Shown here: positions 4,183 to 11,270 of the stretch, in pieces | Position numbering within the stretch: the stretch's first letter is position 1 | Layout of the letters: each line of letters starts with the position of its first letter | NCBI GenBank assembly: GCA_964397085.1 | Contig: CAYNHH010000021.1 | Span: forward strand, 1 to 13,428 | Reading direction: 5' to 3' | DNA length: 13,428 bases | Source of the DNA: CAILAD01 sp964397085 | Lineage (GTDB): Bacteria; Patescibacteriota; Saccharimonadia; CAILAD01; BJGX01 | The notes under the pieces: generated by a model | The model's database searches: none | What the model was told of the DNA's origin: nothing | Seen by the model: only the letters and a program-made list of their open reading frames with translations | Position numbers and translations under genes: made by a program

Positions 4183-6535
4183 GTGCAGCCCTCAGAAGCT
4201 TAATTTCATTATTTGTATTTACGAGCTTTGCTCGCTCCCCTTCTACGAGCTGAACTGGCGCGTTAGCAATAAAAGCAGTGTTACTTAACTTGGATTCAGT
4301 AATAGTTATAAGGTTTTCCTTTGCTAAAATCTCTTTCTCGAGCTTTGCTGCCTGTACTTTACTCTGCTGTTTTTGCTGAGCTGACAAAATCTCAATAATT
4401 TCTAACTCAAACTGTTTTGCTTCAGCTAGACTAGGCTTGAGCAATATGTTCGGCCATTGTTCGTTTATTAGGAGACTATTTTGCCAAGGAAGCTGTTGCC
4501 AGATCGTTTCAGTTACGAATGGGGCAAAGGGGTGGGCGAGACGTAGAACCACCTCAAGAGCGTAGCCAAGCATCTGAGGATTAGTAGTCTGCTTGGAGTA
4601 TTCTATGTATTGATCAGCCAACTGATCCCACAAGAGAGAGTAGACAGATTGACCCGCCTCAGAATATCGATATGCTTCGATATTCTTGGTGGTATTCTTG
4701 ATAGCAGTGTTTATTTGAATAGTCATCCAGTGATCTGCAGGCGTTTGCAGCTCTGGAGTAGAAAGGGAAGTGAGGTCCTCGGTCTTTAGTAAGGTATAGC
4801 GAGCAACATTCCACAGCTTATTACAAAAGTTACGATAACCCACAATTTTTTCAACTGATATTTTGCCATCATTACCAGGAGTAATCCCTATAGATAACGC
4901 CAAGCGTAGTGCATCGGTACCGTACTCTTTAGTGATGAGCATTGGATCATCATAATTGCCTTTAGATTTTGATAGCTTTTGGCCTTTTTCATCTGTTACC
5001 ATACCCCAAAGATAAACATTCTCAAATGGTACTTTCCCGGTTTTATACAGTCCAAACATAATCATTCTAGTAATCCATTTATGGAGGATATCTCGAGCTG
5101 AAGCCATTGTAGTAGTAGGGTAGAACTGCTCAAAGTCACCAGTAGACATTAGCGTTGCAAAAGGCCATTGACTAGAAGAGAACCATGTATCAAATGTATC
5201 AGTCTCAGCTCGGTAATTTCCCTCGCCATAGTACTCTATAGCTTCATTCTCAGACTTTGCGATCAAGTAAGCATCTTTAGTAGGATCATTACTTGTCTTG
5301 TAATACACCGGTATACGAATACCCCACCAGCCAGGCCTACTAATACACCAGTCATGCTCATTCTCAAGCCAATTCAGTGCAGTTTTTTTGAATCTACTTG
5401 GGTAAAAATTGATCTCATCGCTCTCAATAGCCTTAATTACCGGCGCATTCACTTCTTTGACTCGCATAAACCATTGTTCTGATATAAGCGGTTCAATTAC
5501 GGTCTTGCAACGATCATGAATAGCAACTGCATGGGTGAGGGGAGTGGTTTGTAAGAGTTTACTGGCTTTATCAAGTGCAGCAACCACCTGGGTACGTGCC
5601 TTATCAACAGCTAGCCCAGCAAATGCTTCAGGTACATTTATCATAATACCTTCTGGATCAATTACGCTTATCTCGGGCAAATTATGGCGCTGACCAATGT
5701 CGTAATCGGCCATACTGTGAGCAGGTGTTACCTTAAGAGCCCCAGTACCATCACTGATGCTTACATCATCATCAGCAATAATTGGTATTTCTCGGTTCGA
5801 GAGGGGGATAGTAGCCGTTTTACCAATGAGTGCTGCATACCGCTTGTCTTGAGGGTTTACGGCTACAGCACTATCTGCAAAGATAGTTTCGGGCCGTGTT
5901 GTGGCTATCTGAATACTACCGTAATCAAGCGTATACATAGCATCTTCTCTATCTGTTCGATCAGTCTCTATATCTGGAAAAGCTGCCTGACAGCGCGTAC
6001 ACCAATTAACAATTCTATTGCCTCTGTATATATGGCCATCTTTGTGTAGCTGTATGAAGGTATCGTATACCGTATCTATCACATCTTCATCGAGAGTAAA
6101 CTTAAGCTTACTCCAGTCAGCAGAAAATCCCATAGCCTGCATTTGCGAAATAATAGTGTGTTGCTGACCGAGCACAAATTGCTCTACTTCTTGGTAGAAC
6201 TTCTCGGGTCCCAGATCAAAACGAGTCTGACCTTTCTTCTCTAAAATGCGCTCATACACTACCTGCGTCTCGATACCAGCATGGTCTGTACCAGGCAACC
6301 ATAGGGCTGGACGGCCTTGCATACGCGCGTATCGTGTCGCAATATCTTCTACTACATACATCAGATGCCCTGCGTGTAAAGAGCCATTCGCGTTTGGCGG
6401 TGGCATTATTATTGAAAATGGCTTACCAGTAGCATTCTTTTGTGGTGCAAAAGCATTTGCATCTTTCCAAAGCTGTAAAATATCAGTCTCGTGCTCTGAA
6501 GGTGTGTAGGCTTTTGGCATTTCTGGAGTTTTCAT
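4157..6535 (-). CDS. valS: Valyl-tRNA synthetase
   Basis: Class I synthetase that charges tRNA-Val with valine in the cytosol. 792 residues, shorter than the ~950 of E. coli. Visible in order: PPPNANGSLHAGH with the HIGH signature at 54-57; a WCTRC zinc-type pair at 178-182; the editing domain with TTRPETIFADSAVAVNP (212-228), which clears Thr-tRNA-Val; CISRPGWWGIRIPVYY (397-412); the ValRS-typical DTWFSSSQWPF (449-459); GQKLSKSKGN with KMSKS at 520-524; the anticodon-binding domain; and a C-terminal coiled coil of about 75 residues (KQQSKVQAAKLEKEIL and onward) that in this family packs on the tRNA. Start at ATG 6535: no Shine-Dalgarno, but TACAAT ends 7 nt upstream, so the mRNA is probably leaderless. 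The TPR gene overlaps its 3' end. Confidence 0.97.
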   Translation of the reverse strand: MKTPEMPKAYTPSEHETDILQLWKDANAFAPQKNATGKPFSIIMPPPNANGSLHAGHLMYVVEDIATRYARMQGRPALWLPGTDHAGIETQVVYERILEKKGQTRFDLGPEKFYQEVEQFVLGQQHTIISQMQAMGFSADWSKLKFTLDEDVIDTVYDTFIQLHKDGHIYRGNRIVNWCTRCQAAFPDIETDRTDREDAMYTLDYGSIQIATTRPETIFADSAVAVNPQDKRYAALIGKTATIPLSNREIPIIADDDVSISDGTGALKVTPAHSMADYDIGQRHNLPEISVIDPEGIMINVPEAFAGLAVDKARTQVVAALDKASKLLQTTPLTHAVAIHDRCKTVIEPLISEQWFMRVKEVNAPVIKAIESDEINFYPSRFKKTALNWLENEHDWCISRPGWWGIRIPVYYKTSNDPTKDAYLIAKSENEAIEYYGEGNYRAETDTFDTWFSSSQWPFATLMSTGDFEQFYPTTTMASARDILHKWITRMIMFGLYKTGKVPFENVYLWGMVTDEKGQKLSKSKGNYDDPMLITKEYGTDALRLALSIGITPGNDGKISVEKIVGYRNFCNKLWNVARYTLLKTEDLTSLSTPELQTPADHWMTIQINTAIKNTTKNIEAYRYSEAGQSVYSLLWDQLADQYIEYSKQTTNPQMLGYALEVVLRLAHPFAPFVTETIWQQLPWQNSLLINEQWPNILLKPSLAEAKQFELEIIEILSAQQKQQSKVQAAKLEKEILAKENLITITESKLSNTAFIANAPVQLVEGERAKLVNTNNEIKLLRAALEETKNTD

Positions 6536-6542
6536 AAAATAA

Positions 6543-6551
6543 ATTGTAGCA
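6543..6551 (-). promoter_or_regulatory. Extended -10 promoter of valS
   Basis: TGCTACAAT on the minus strand, an extended -10, ends 7 nt before the valS ATG. No good -35 is present. Transcription would start at or within a base of the ATG. Confidence 0.6.
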
Positions 6552-6582
6552 TTTTCAGGTTGGAATTGCGAGAACTGATTAT

Positions 6583-6612
6583 TTGACAGCTATGCTTATG
6601 CTTAGGTACAAT
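6583..6612 (+). promoter_or_regulatory. Promoter of the acidic protein gene
   Basis: TTGACA (6583-6588), an 18-nt spacer and TACAAT (6607-6612), divergent from valS. The leader is about 35 nt and ends in a strong GAGGAG site (6643-6648), 6 nt before the GTG start. Confidence 0.8.
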
Positions 6613-6654
6613 AGGCATAACTATTTAACAGACAACTAATTTGAGGAGAGCACA

Positions 6655-7569
6655 GTGTTAAAAGACATATACAGTCCACTAGAAATAGATGAACAATGGG
6701 ATCAACGCGCACCAATGGTAGAAGGCGATAGTAGTATGGATGCTATGAGTAATTTGGCTCCAGAAGCTGGCGGTGCTGCTGCTGTTGCAGAGCCACCTGT
6801 ACCAGTAGCGCCTGCTCCAGCAGACCCTGTCGTAACTCCCGATACACCATCTGATATTGGTCACTTTGGCGGCGGAATGATGAATGAAGCTGGTGAAACA
6901 CCTGGTACATCTCCCGATACAGGCAGTGCTGATACAGACGATCACGCCGCCGAACTTCTCAGTAGTGGAAGTGATGATACAGAAATGCCAGCCGCAATAG
7001 CTGATCCTGCTCCAGAAGAAGCTATGGCCAACAAGGCCATAACGGACCCAGTTGTCTCATTTACCCCAGAACACCCAAGACCACAACCAGCGCCAGGGGA
7101 AATAACTTCTGAGACTACCATAGGTGAAGATGCTGCCGCGCAAGAAGATGCTACTACTGAAGATGTTGACTTGGATATTCCAAAAATCGGAAACAAACCC
7201 GATGATATAGATACTGAAAGCAGCGATACTAGCATAGTCATGGCAGATGATCACGATAGTGAGCACAAGCCAGATGCGGCTGAAGAGGTAACTACAGAAG
7301 AAACTTCTACTCCTGAAATTAGCGAGGAAGAGCACGATGCAGCCGGTGAAAGACTCGATGCAATGAGCGATATCCTAAAAGAAGTTGATGAAGAGGTAGA
7401 GAGTATACTTGCCAAGCTCAGCGCCGAAGACTCCCGTCTAGAAGAATTGCTTACTGAGAAAAATACTACTATCACCAATACCCAGGCTGAAGTAGCCGAT
7501 ATTGAAGCCAAACGTAAAACTATTGCAGACAAACAAGCTACCTTAGCACAGATGGAGAAAGCTAGCTAA
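6655..7569 (+). CDS. Acidic, disordered protein with C-terminal coiled coil
   Basis: 304 residues starting at GTG 6655 behind a strong GAGGAG ribosome site. The first ~20 residues (LKDIYSPLEIDEQWDQR) look folded or like a docking peptide. Residues about 30-220 are low-complexity, rich in A, P, D, E, T and S, with no cysteine. About 225-300 form a coiled coil (ERLDAMSDILKEVDEEVESILAKL, then VADIEAKRKTIADKQATLAQMEK). There is no signal peptide or membrane segment. I do not recognise a family. The composition suggests a cytosolic scaffold, a charged spacer or a partner of a basic complex; its own strong promoter and ribosome site suggest high expression. The gene stands alone between valS and tsaD and ends in a terminator shared with tsaD. 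Its codon use is rich in GAT and GAA, as the protein requires. Confidence 0.85.
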   Translation: MLKDIYSPLEIDEQWDQRAPMVEGDSSMDAMSNLAPEAGGAAAVAEPPVPVAPAPADPVVTPDTPSDIGHFGGGMMNEAGETPGTSPDTGSADTDDHAAELLSSGSDDTEMPAAIADPAPEEAMANKAITDPVVSFTPEHPRPQPAPGEITSETTIGEDAAAQEDATTEDVDLDIPKIGNKPDDIDTESSDTSIVMADDHDSEHKPDAAEEVTTEETSTPEISEEEHDAAGERLDAMSDILKEVDEEVESILAKLSAEDSRLEELLTEKNTTITNTQAEVADIEAKRKTIADKQATLAQMEKAS

Positions 7570-7586
7570 TTTCTATCAAATCTCAT

Positions 7587-7614
7587 AAAAACACCTTCAG
7601 ATGAAGGTGTTTTT
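7587..7614. terminator. Bidirectional terminator between the acidic protein gene and tsaD
   Basis: AAAAACACCTTC (7587-7598) and GAAGGTGTTTTT (7603-7614) pair over 12 positions around AGAT, giving a T-run on both strands. The tsaD stop codon (7615-7613) lies within its edge. Confidence 0.9.
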
Positions 7615-8656
7615 ATATAGTTTCTAAGCTTGAATCTGCAACGAGCATACTTGGCTCGACAAACATCTTCTTCTCAGCCATTTGCAGAGCCAGTGCGCCA
7701 ATCATCGCAGCATTATCTGTACAAAGCACCGGCGGCACAAAGATCACCTCTGGCAATACTTTATGCATCTCTAGGCGCAATGAGCTATTGCAGGCCACAC
7801 CACCACCAACAACAACTGCTTTAGGTCGATATCTAATATAGGCTTTTTGCGTATTCTTGACGAGTGCTGTGACGACTGCCTTTTGAAAGCTGGCTGCAAT
7901 ATTTGCTACTGTTTGTTCGTCTAACTCATATGATTTTTTTGCTCCTTGTGCGCCTGGATTAATGCCGGTAATCTCCTGTACTTGCCGTAGTACGGCAGTC
8001 TTCAGCCCAGAAAAGCTGAAATCCAGGCTTTCTCTACCGAGCTTTGCAACAGGGAAGACATACTTGTCAGCATCGCCGTGCTCTGCGGCCTTACCGATTG
8101 CTGGCCCACCAGGATACGCGAGACCAAGTAGTTTGGCCACCTTATCAAAAGCTTCTCCAGCCGCGTCGTCCAAGGTCTCTCCAAGTACTTCTCGAGACAA
8201 ATCTTCATGGTAAAGGGAAAGGGCAGTATGACCACCAGATACCGTAAGAGCAAGAAAAGGAAACTTAGGCGAATTGTCGGTCAAAAAACTTGCAAAACCA
8301 TGAGCCAAAATATGATTCACGCCAATCAGTGGTTTGTTCTTAACTTCAGCAATAGTTTTAGCCGTCAGCACACCAATAAGTAGCGAGCCTATCAGACCAG
8401 GTCCCTTAGTAACAGCAATTGCATCAATATCTGGCCAATCACACTTGGCATCACTTAGCGCCTGCTCTACCACAGGTACAACCACTTCAATATGACTTCG
8501 TGCTGCCACTTCAGGTACAACACCGCCATACTGTGCATGAATCTCAACTTGGCTCGAAATAACATTGCTCAAAATATTACCATCAAACGTACTGTTCGAT
8601 TGTACTACTGCAGCAGCAGTTTCATCGCAACTTGATTCAATTGCTAAAATTTTCAT
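7613..8656 (-). CDS. tsaD: tRNA N6-adenosine threonylcarbamoyltransferase TsaD
   Basis: 347 residues, full length for the family. TsaD transfers threonylcarbamoyl from the TsaC product to A37 of ANN-decoding tRNAs, working with TsaB and TsaE in bacteria. Visible: the N-terminal MKILAIESSCDET of the ASKHA nucleotide-binding fold; the metal-binding H115-I-L-A-H119; VSGGHT (139-144); FDKVAKLLGL and YPGGP (170-185); FSFSGLKTA (214-221); GGGVACNS (284-291); and CTDNAAMIG (312-320), which supplies the conserved aspartate. The frame is open to 8740, but that extension runs over a terminator and into a tRNA. The ATG at 8656 opens the conserved sequence and has TGATAAGAT ending 7 nt upstream, so I chose it. 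There is no Shine-Dalgarno; the mRNA is probably leaderless. tsaB and tsaE are not in the window. Confidence 0.97.
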   Translation of the reverse strand: MKILAIESSCDETAAAVVQSNSTFDGNILSNVISSQVEIHAQYGGVVPEVAARSHIEVVVPVVEQALSDAKCDWPDIDAIAVTKGPGLIGSLLIGVLTAKTIAEVKNKPLIGVNHILAHGFASFLTDNSPKFPFLALTVSGGHTALSLYHEDLSREVLGETLDDAAGEAFDKVAKLLGLAYPGGPAIGKAAEHGDADKYVFPVAKLGRESLDFSFSGLKTAVLRQVQEITGINPGAQGAKKSYELDEQTVANIAASFQKAVVTALVKNTQKAYIRYRPKAVVVGGGVACNSSLRLEMHKVLPEVIFVPPVLCTDNAAMIGALALQMAEKKMFVEPSMLVADSSLETI

Positions 8657-8663
8657 CTGGTAT

Positions 8664-8672
8664 ATCTTATCA
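8664..8672 (-). promoter_or_regulatory. Extended -10 promoter of tsaD
   Basis: TGATAAGAT on the minus strand ends 7 nt before the tsaD ATG. There is no clear -35 at 17 nt. It overlaps the U-tract region of the tRNA operon terminator. Confidence 0.5.
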
Positions 8673-8675
8673 TAA

Positions 8676-8708
8676 ATAAAAACCCGCTCACCAATAAAGG
8701 TGAACGGG
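8676..8708 (-). terminator. Terminator of the Leu-Phe-His tRNA operon
   Basis: On the minus strand CCCGTTCACC and GGTGAGCGGG pair over 10 positions (one G-U), followed by TTTTTATTT. It begins 5 nt after the tRNA-His-like gene. Confidence 0.9.
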
Positions 8709-8713
8709 ACTTG

Positions 8714-8811
8714 AGGGGCAGGTGGGAGTCGAACCCACATCCATTCGCTTTCACATCGCGATGCTCTGCCATATGACCAGATGGCATCTGGCCAAATTGA
8801 GCTACTGCACC
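8714..8811 (-). tRNA. Irregular tRNA-His(GTG) with a hairpin inserted in the D-loop
   Basis: Minus strand: acceptor GGTGCAG/CTGCCCC with a T-C mismatch at pair 3-70, TAGCTCAATTTGGC then a 23-nt extra segment and AGAGC, anticodon arm TCGCG-ATGTGAA-AGCGA (anticodon GTG, last pair G-A), and a regular T-arm GTGGGTTCGACTCCCAC. The extra segment forms an 8-bp hairpin (8793-8786 with 8782-8775, loop GCC) and is flanked by repeated TGGC. Removing it restores a standard D-arm. The family hallmarks G-1 and C73 are absent (C before position 1, T at 73), and CCA is not encoded. It is the last gene of a tRNA operon. It could be a functional variant, a tRNA with an excised insert, or a decaying gene. Confidence 0.72.
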
Positions 8812-8823
8812 GAGTGTATTGCG

Positions 8824-8897
8824 TGGGGCTGGCAGGATTCGAACCTACGACATTGCGGTTTTCAGCCGCATACTCTGACCAACTGAGCTACAACCCC
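8824..8897 (-). tRNA. tRNA-Phe(GAA)
   Basis: Minus strand: acceptor GGGGTTG/CAGCCCC, D-arm TAGCTCAGTTGGTCAGAG, anticodon stem TGCGG/CCGCA with loop CTGAAAA (anticodon GAA), T-arm GTAGGTTCGAATCCTGC, discriminator A. CCA is not encoded, so CCA-adding enzyme is required, unlike the serine and arginine tRNAs here. It lies 12 nt upstream of the tRNA-His-like gene. Confidence 0.95.
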
Positions 8898-8959
8898 TCT
8901 GTAAAAATCTAGGTACTCCACGGTGAGTGATTCACCACACAGTAAGTAGATACAATACG

Positions 8960-9043
8960 TGCCCGGAGCGGGATTCGAACCCGCACGCTCTGTCGAGCCA
9001 GGGGGTTTAAGCCCCCTGCGTCTGCCGGTTTCGCCACCCGGGC
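8960..9043 (-). tRNA. tRNA-Leu(TAA)
   Basis: Minus strand: acceptor GCCCGGG/TCCGGGC, D-arm TGGCGAAACCGGCAGACGC, anticodon stem GGGGG/CCCCT with loop CTTAAAC (anticodon TAA, UUA/UUG codons), class II variable arm GGCTCGACAGAGC, T-arm GCGGGTTCGAATCCCGC, discriminator A; CCA is not encoded. First gene of the operon. The 62 nt to tRNA-Phe contain a small GGTGA/TCACC hairpin. Confidence 0.95.
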
Positions 9044-9073
9044 GGGGATCACACTGGAACAATTGCGACCATG

Positions 9074-9102
9074 ATAATACCAAATTAAAAGTTTTATGTC
9101 AA
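9074..9102 (-). promoter_or_regulatory. Promoter of the Leu-Phe-His tRNA operon
   Basis: Minus strand: perfect TTGACA (9102-9097), a 17-nt spacer and TATTAT (9079-9074), 30 nt before tRNA-Leu. Confidence 0.88.
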
Positions 9103-9130
9103 TTAAAATCCCTCACCAGTCTGGTGAGGG
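9102..9130 (-). terminator. Terminator of the SGNH hydrolase operon
   Basis: CCCTCACCAG and CTGGTGAGGG are perfect inverse complements around one base (9110-9130). On the minus strand ATTTTAAT follows. The U-tract abuts the -35 box of the tRNA operon promoter. Confidence 0.85.
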
Positions 9131-9134
9131 ATTA

Positions 9135-9779
9135 CTAACAAAGTTCAGCTATCGAGTCGCTAATAGCCTGGGCATAAGCCCGATTACCAACTGGGTCACT
9201 AAGGTGCAAGCCATCGGCCCCTTGCCAATCAGCATGACCATGCATAATACTTTCCCAATCAAGAAAGTGGCTATTTGGGTACTGCTCTACGTTTGCTTTC
9301 AATCCTTGATTAAGTTGCGGGCCCCAAGTCACAAGATTCAGTTCTGTATTGTGCTCTTGTACACCCACCCAGATCACGCAAGGTGTATCAGTAAGAGATT
9401 GCAAAACTACTTCTTGCTGAGCAAACGACGCTTTTAATACTTGAGCCTGCTGCTCTGCACTCTGAGCAGCCACTAAGTAGCGAGCGTCATTTGTACCAAG
9501 TGCCAGCACAATCGCATCGGGGTGCTGGACATGCATTTGGTCAATCGCTGGCGCCATACCAGCAATCGTAACCCCCAAAACACCTTGAATGTTTAGATTG
9601 GGATACTTAGGTCCCAACATTACTTGCAGATCACCAGTTGATAAGAATACCAAGCTATCACCAGCAACAGCCACCGAGTGAACTGGTACATGGTTTTGGG
9701 CTGAAGTATAATTCACAAAACCTAGTTCAAGTACCAAAACACATAATAGTGCTAGTACAATCTTGTGTCGAGTCTGCAT
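9135..9779 (-). CDS. Secreted or anchored SGNH/GDSL hydrolase
   Basis: 214 residues. The N-terminus (KIVLALLCVLVLELGFVNYTSAQ, 6-28) is a signal peptide or anchor, so the enzyme should work outside the membrane. Catalytic blocks: block I AVAGDSLV with nucleophile S42; a block II-type glycine in GVTIAG (69-74); block III LALGTND (92-98, N97); block V D189-G-L-H192-L-S-D. The family includes esterases and acyltransferases acting on lipids, glycans and peptidoglycan O-acetyl groups; the substrate here is not evident. The start ATG shares one base with the stop of the gene before it (TGATG), so the two are translationally coupled. Its position next to the Fem-type genes, divergently arranged, makes cell wall or surface glycan the most likely target, by inference. 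Confidence 0.88.
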   Translation of the reverse strand: MQTRHKIVLALLCVLVLELGFVNYTSAQNHVPVHSVAVAGDSLVFLSTGDLQVMLGPKYPNLNIQGVLGVTIAGMAPAIDQMHVQHPDAIVLALGTNDARYLVAAQSAEQQAQVLKASFAQQEVVLQSLTDTPCVIWVGVQEHNTELNLVTWGPQLNQGLKANVEQYPNSHFLDWESIMHGHADWQGADGLHLSDPVGNRAYAQAISDSIAELC

Positions 9780-10198
9780 CAGCTCGCCAAATCAGTCATC
9801 AACATTCGCTTGAGCATCTCAAGTCGCTCTTGAGTTGGCTTCGTAAGGCCGCCAATCTCAATCCCTGCCTGTCGATACTCTCGTAGAAATGCCAAAAAAA
9901 GCACCTTTGCAGCTTCCGTCTCGAGCCATGAATACAAGAAATTATCACCAGTGAGATCTTCTACATCTATTTCCCAAATGACTTCTTCAAATACTTCAGA
10001 CCACTTACTTGCATCTGGGTTATCAAAGCCAACTTCAAGCTTGGCTACGCTTCCGCGCGCCCTAAAGTAGAAGACTTCGCCTGCAGGAAAAAAGCCCTGC
10101 AGCTCAGTGGGACCTTGTGCATGAGCGTACAAAATGTGATAGCCTTCGGCATCCAGCTCGTCACACCACTGCATGAATTCTGACTTCGTTTGAGTCAT
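9779..10198 (-). CDS. Small acidic protein of unknown function
   Basis: 139 residues, soluble, acidic. I do not recognise the family. Order: an amphipathic helix (TKSEFMQWCDELDAEGYHI), a probable beta region (GEVFYFRARGSVAKLEVGFDN), an acid-rich stretch (SEVFEEVIWEIDVEDLTGDN), a hydrophobic helix (AAKVLFLAFLREYRQAGIEI) and a basic C-terminal helix (ERLEMLKRMLM). There is no signal peptide. I chose ATG 10198 over the adjacent GTG 10201 because GGAG lies 6 nt before the ATG and only 3 nt before the GTG. Its stop overlaps the start of the SGNH hydrolase, so the two proteins may act together, although one is cytosolic and the other exported. Confidence 0.82.
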   Translation of the reverse strand: MTQTKSEFMQWCDELDAEGYHILYAHAQGPTELQGFFPAGEVFYFRARGSVAKLEVGFDNPDASKWSEVFEEVIWEIDVEDLTGDNFLYSWLETEAAKVLFLAFLREYRQAGIEIGGLTKPTQERLEMLKRMLMTDLAS

Positions 10199-10233
10199 CA
10201 CTGTCTCCAGTTGTAAAAGTTCGAACAGGCAGT

Positions 10234-10262
10234 ATTGTAGTATATTTATAGTATTTTGTAAA
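10234..10262 (-). promoter_or_regulatory. Promoter of the 139-aa protein and SGNH operon
   Basis: Minus strand: TTTACA (10262-10257), a 17-nt spacer and TACAAT (10239-10234). It gives a leader of about 28 nt carrying the GGAG ribosome site. Confidence 0.72.
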
Positions 10263-10300
10263 GATAAATGATTATTGGCAGAGCATCAGCTTGGCTAAAC

Positions 10301-10309
10301 TGCTACAAT
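10301..10309 (+). promoter_or_regulatory. Extended -10 promoter of the Fem operon
   Basis: TGCTACAAT, the same 9-mer as at valS, ends 7 nt before the ATG at 10317. There is no good -35 and no Shine-Dalgarno, which suggests a leaderless mRNA. Confidence 0.6.
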
Positions 10310-10316
10310 AGTAGAT

Positions 10317-11270
10317 ATGCAATTACCTACCAATTGGAACCAAACTATTCAAGCTCGTGGCGGGCACGTACTGCAATCGTCTGAGTGGGCTAGCTTTCAG
10401 GCCTCGGTTGGCCGACAGCCATATTTTGGGCTGAGTAATGACTGGTTTTGGCTAGCTTTCAATCGTCAAGTCACCGGACTTCACTACTTACTCGCAGCCC
10501 ACAATCCTAATATCTCTGCTGACCCTGCCTCTGCACTAGATTCACTCAAGATCAAGGCTGGTGATCTGCATTGTGACTTTATACGTGTGGAGCCAGTAGG
10601 CAATATTACTCATGAGCAAATGATTGAACTAGGTGCCAAGAAGATTGGCGATGTTCAGCCTGCCCACACCCTAGTGTTAGACCTAACAAAGTCAGAAGAA
10701 GAGTTACGATCTGGTCTAGAGTCTGGCCATCGCAACCGCATCAATACTGGCGAAAAACGTGGCATTAGTATTGCTCAGACCACTGATATCAAGATTATCC
10801 CGCAGTTCTTAAAGCTCTTACATGATACCGCCGATCGTGCCAAGATCACCAATCATCCAGATTGGTACTATGAGAAAATGGCCAAGAATCTCATCGATCA
10901 AGGCATTGCCAGCTTCTATACCGCTACTGTTGAGGATAACCCTGCCAGCATCTCACTTATTTTCGATTGGGGGAATACTCGCTATTACGCTCACACTGGT
11001 AATGATCAGGTGCTCAACCGCCAATACAAGGCCGCTGTTAGCAATGTCTGGCAAATGATACTCGATGCCAAGGCCAATGGCATGAAATATTTTGATTTCT
11101 GGGGAATCGCCCCGCCAGATCAGCCTGACCATGCTTGGGCCGGGCTCACTGGGTTCAAAAAAGGCTTTGGTGGTGAAGTAGTGGGCAATATTGGTACCTA
11201 CGATATTCCACTCAACAAAGCCAAATACCAGCTCTACACCGGCTACCGCAAGCTTAGGGGACGTACATGA
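10317..11270 (+). CDS. FemAB/FemX-family peptidyltransferase, first copy
   Basis: 317 residues. Members use aminoacyl-tRNA to add amino acids to the stem peptide of lipid II at the cytosolic face, building peptidoglycan cross-bridges. Visible: LQSSEWASFQASVGRQPYF (19-37), the typical Fem opening; a first GNAT-like domain; TLVLDLTKSEEELRSGLESGHRNRINTGEKRGISI (118-152), the conserved linker equal to L-x-K-S-x-R-x-x-I-x-x-A-x-K-x-G; and YFDFWGIAPPDQPDHAWAGLTGFKKGFGG (about 259-287), the strongly conserved C-terminal motif. I see no helical-arm insertion of the FemA type; it is nearer FemX in size. The amino acid added is unknown. The ATG follows an extended -10 by 7 nt. Its TGA stop overlaps the ATG of the second copy (ATGA). 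Confidence 0.92.
   Translation: MQLPTNWNQTIQARGGHVLQSSEWASFQASVGRQPYFGLSNDWFWLAFNRQVTGLHYLLAAHNPNISADPASALDSLKIKAGDLHCDFIRVEPVGNITHEQMIELGAKKIGDVQPAHTLVLDLTKSEEELRSGLESGHRNRINTGEKRGISIAQTTDIKIIPQFLKLLHDTADRAKITNHPDWYYEKMAKNLIDQGIASFYTATVEDNPASISLIFDWGNTRYYAHTGNDQVLNRQYKAAVSNVWQMILDAKANGMKYFDFWGIAPPDQPDHAWAGLTGFKKGFGGEVVGNIGTYDIPLNKAKYQLYTGYRKLRGRT

Noticed and set aside
7251..7532. Serine-rich frames opposite the acidic protein gene
   Set aside because: They are complements of GAT/GAA-rich codons on the coding strand and have no ribosome sites.
8657..8740. tsaD start at 8740
   Set aside because: The extra 28 residues lie over the tRNA operon terminator and into the tRNA-His-like gene; the conserved family start is at 8656.
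9779..11270. TGA read as an amino acid
   Set aside because: TGA ends the 139-residue gene and the first Fem gene exactly at the start of the next gene, and no conserved protein here has an internal TGA.
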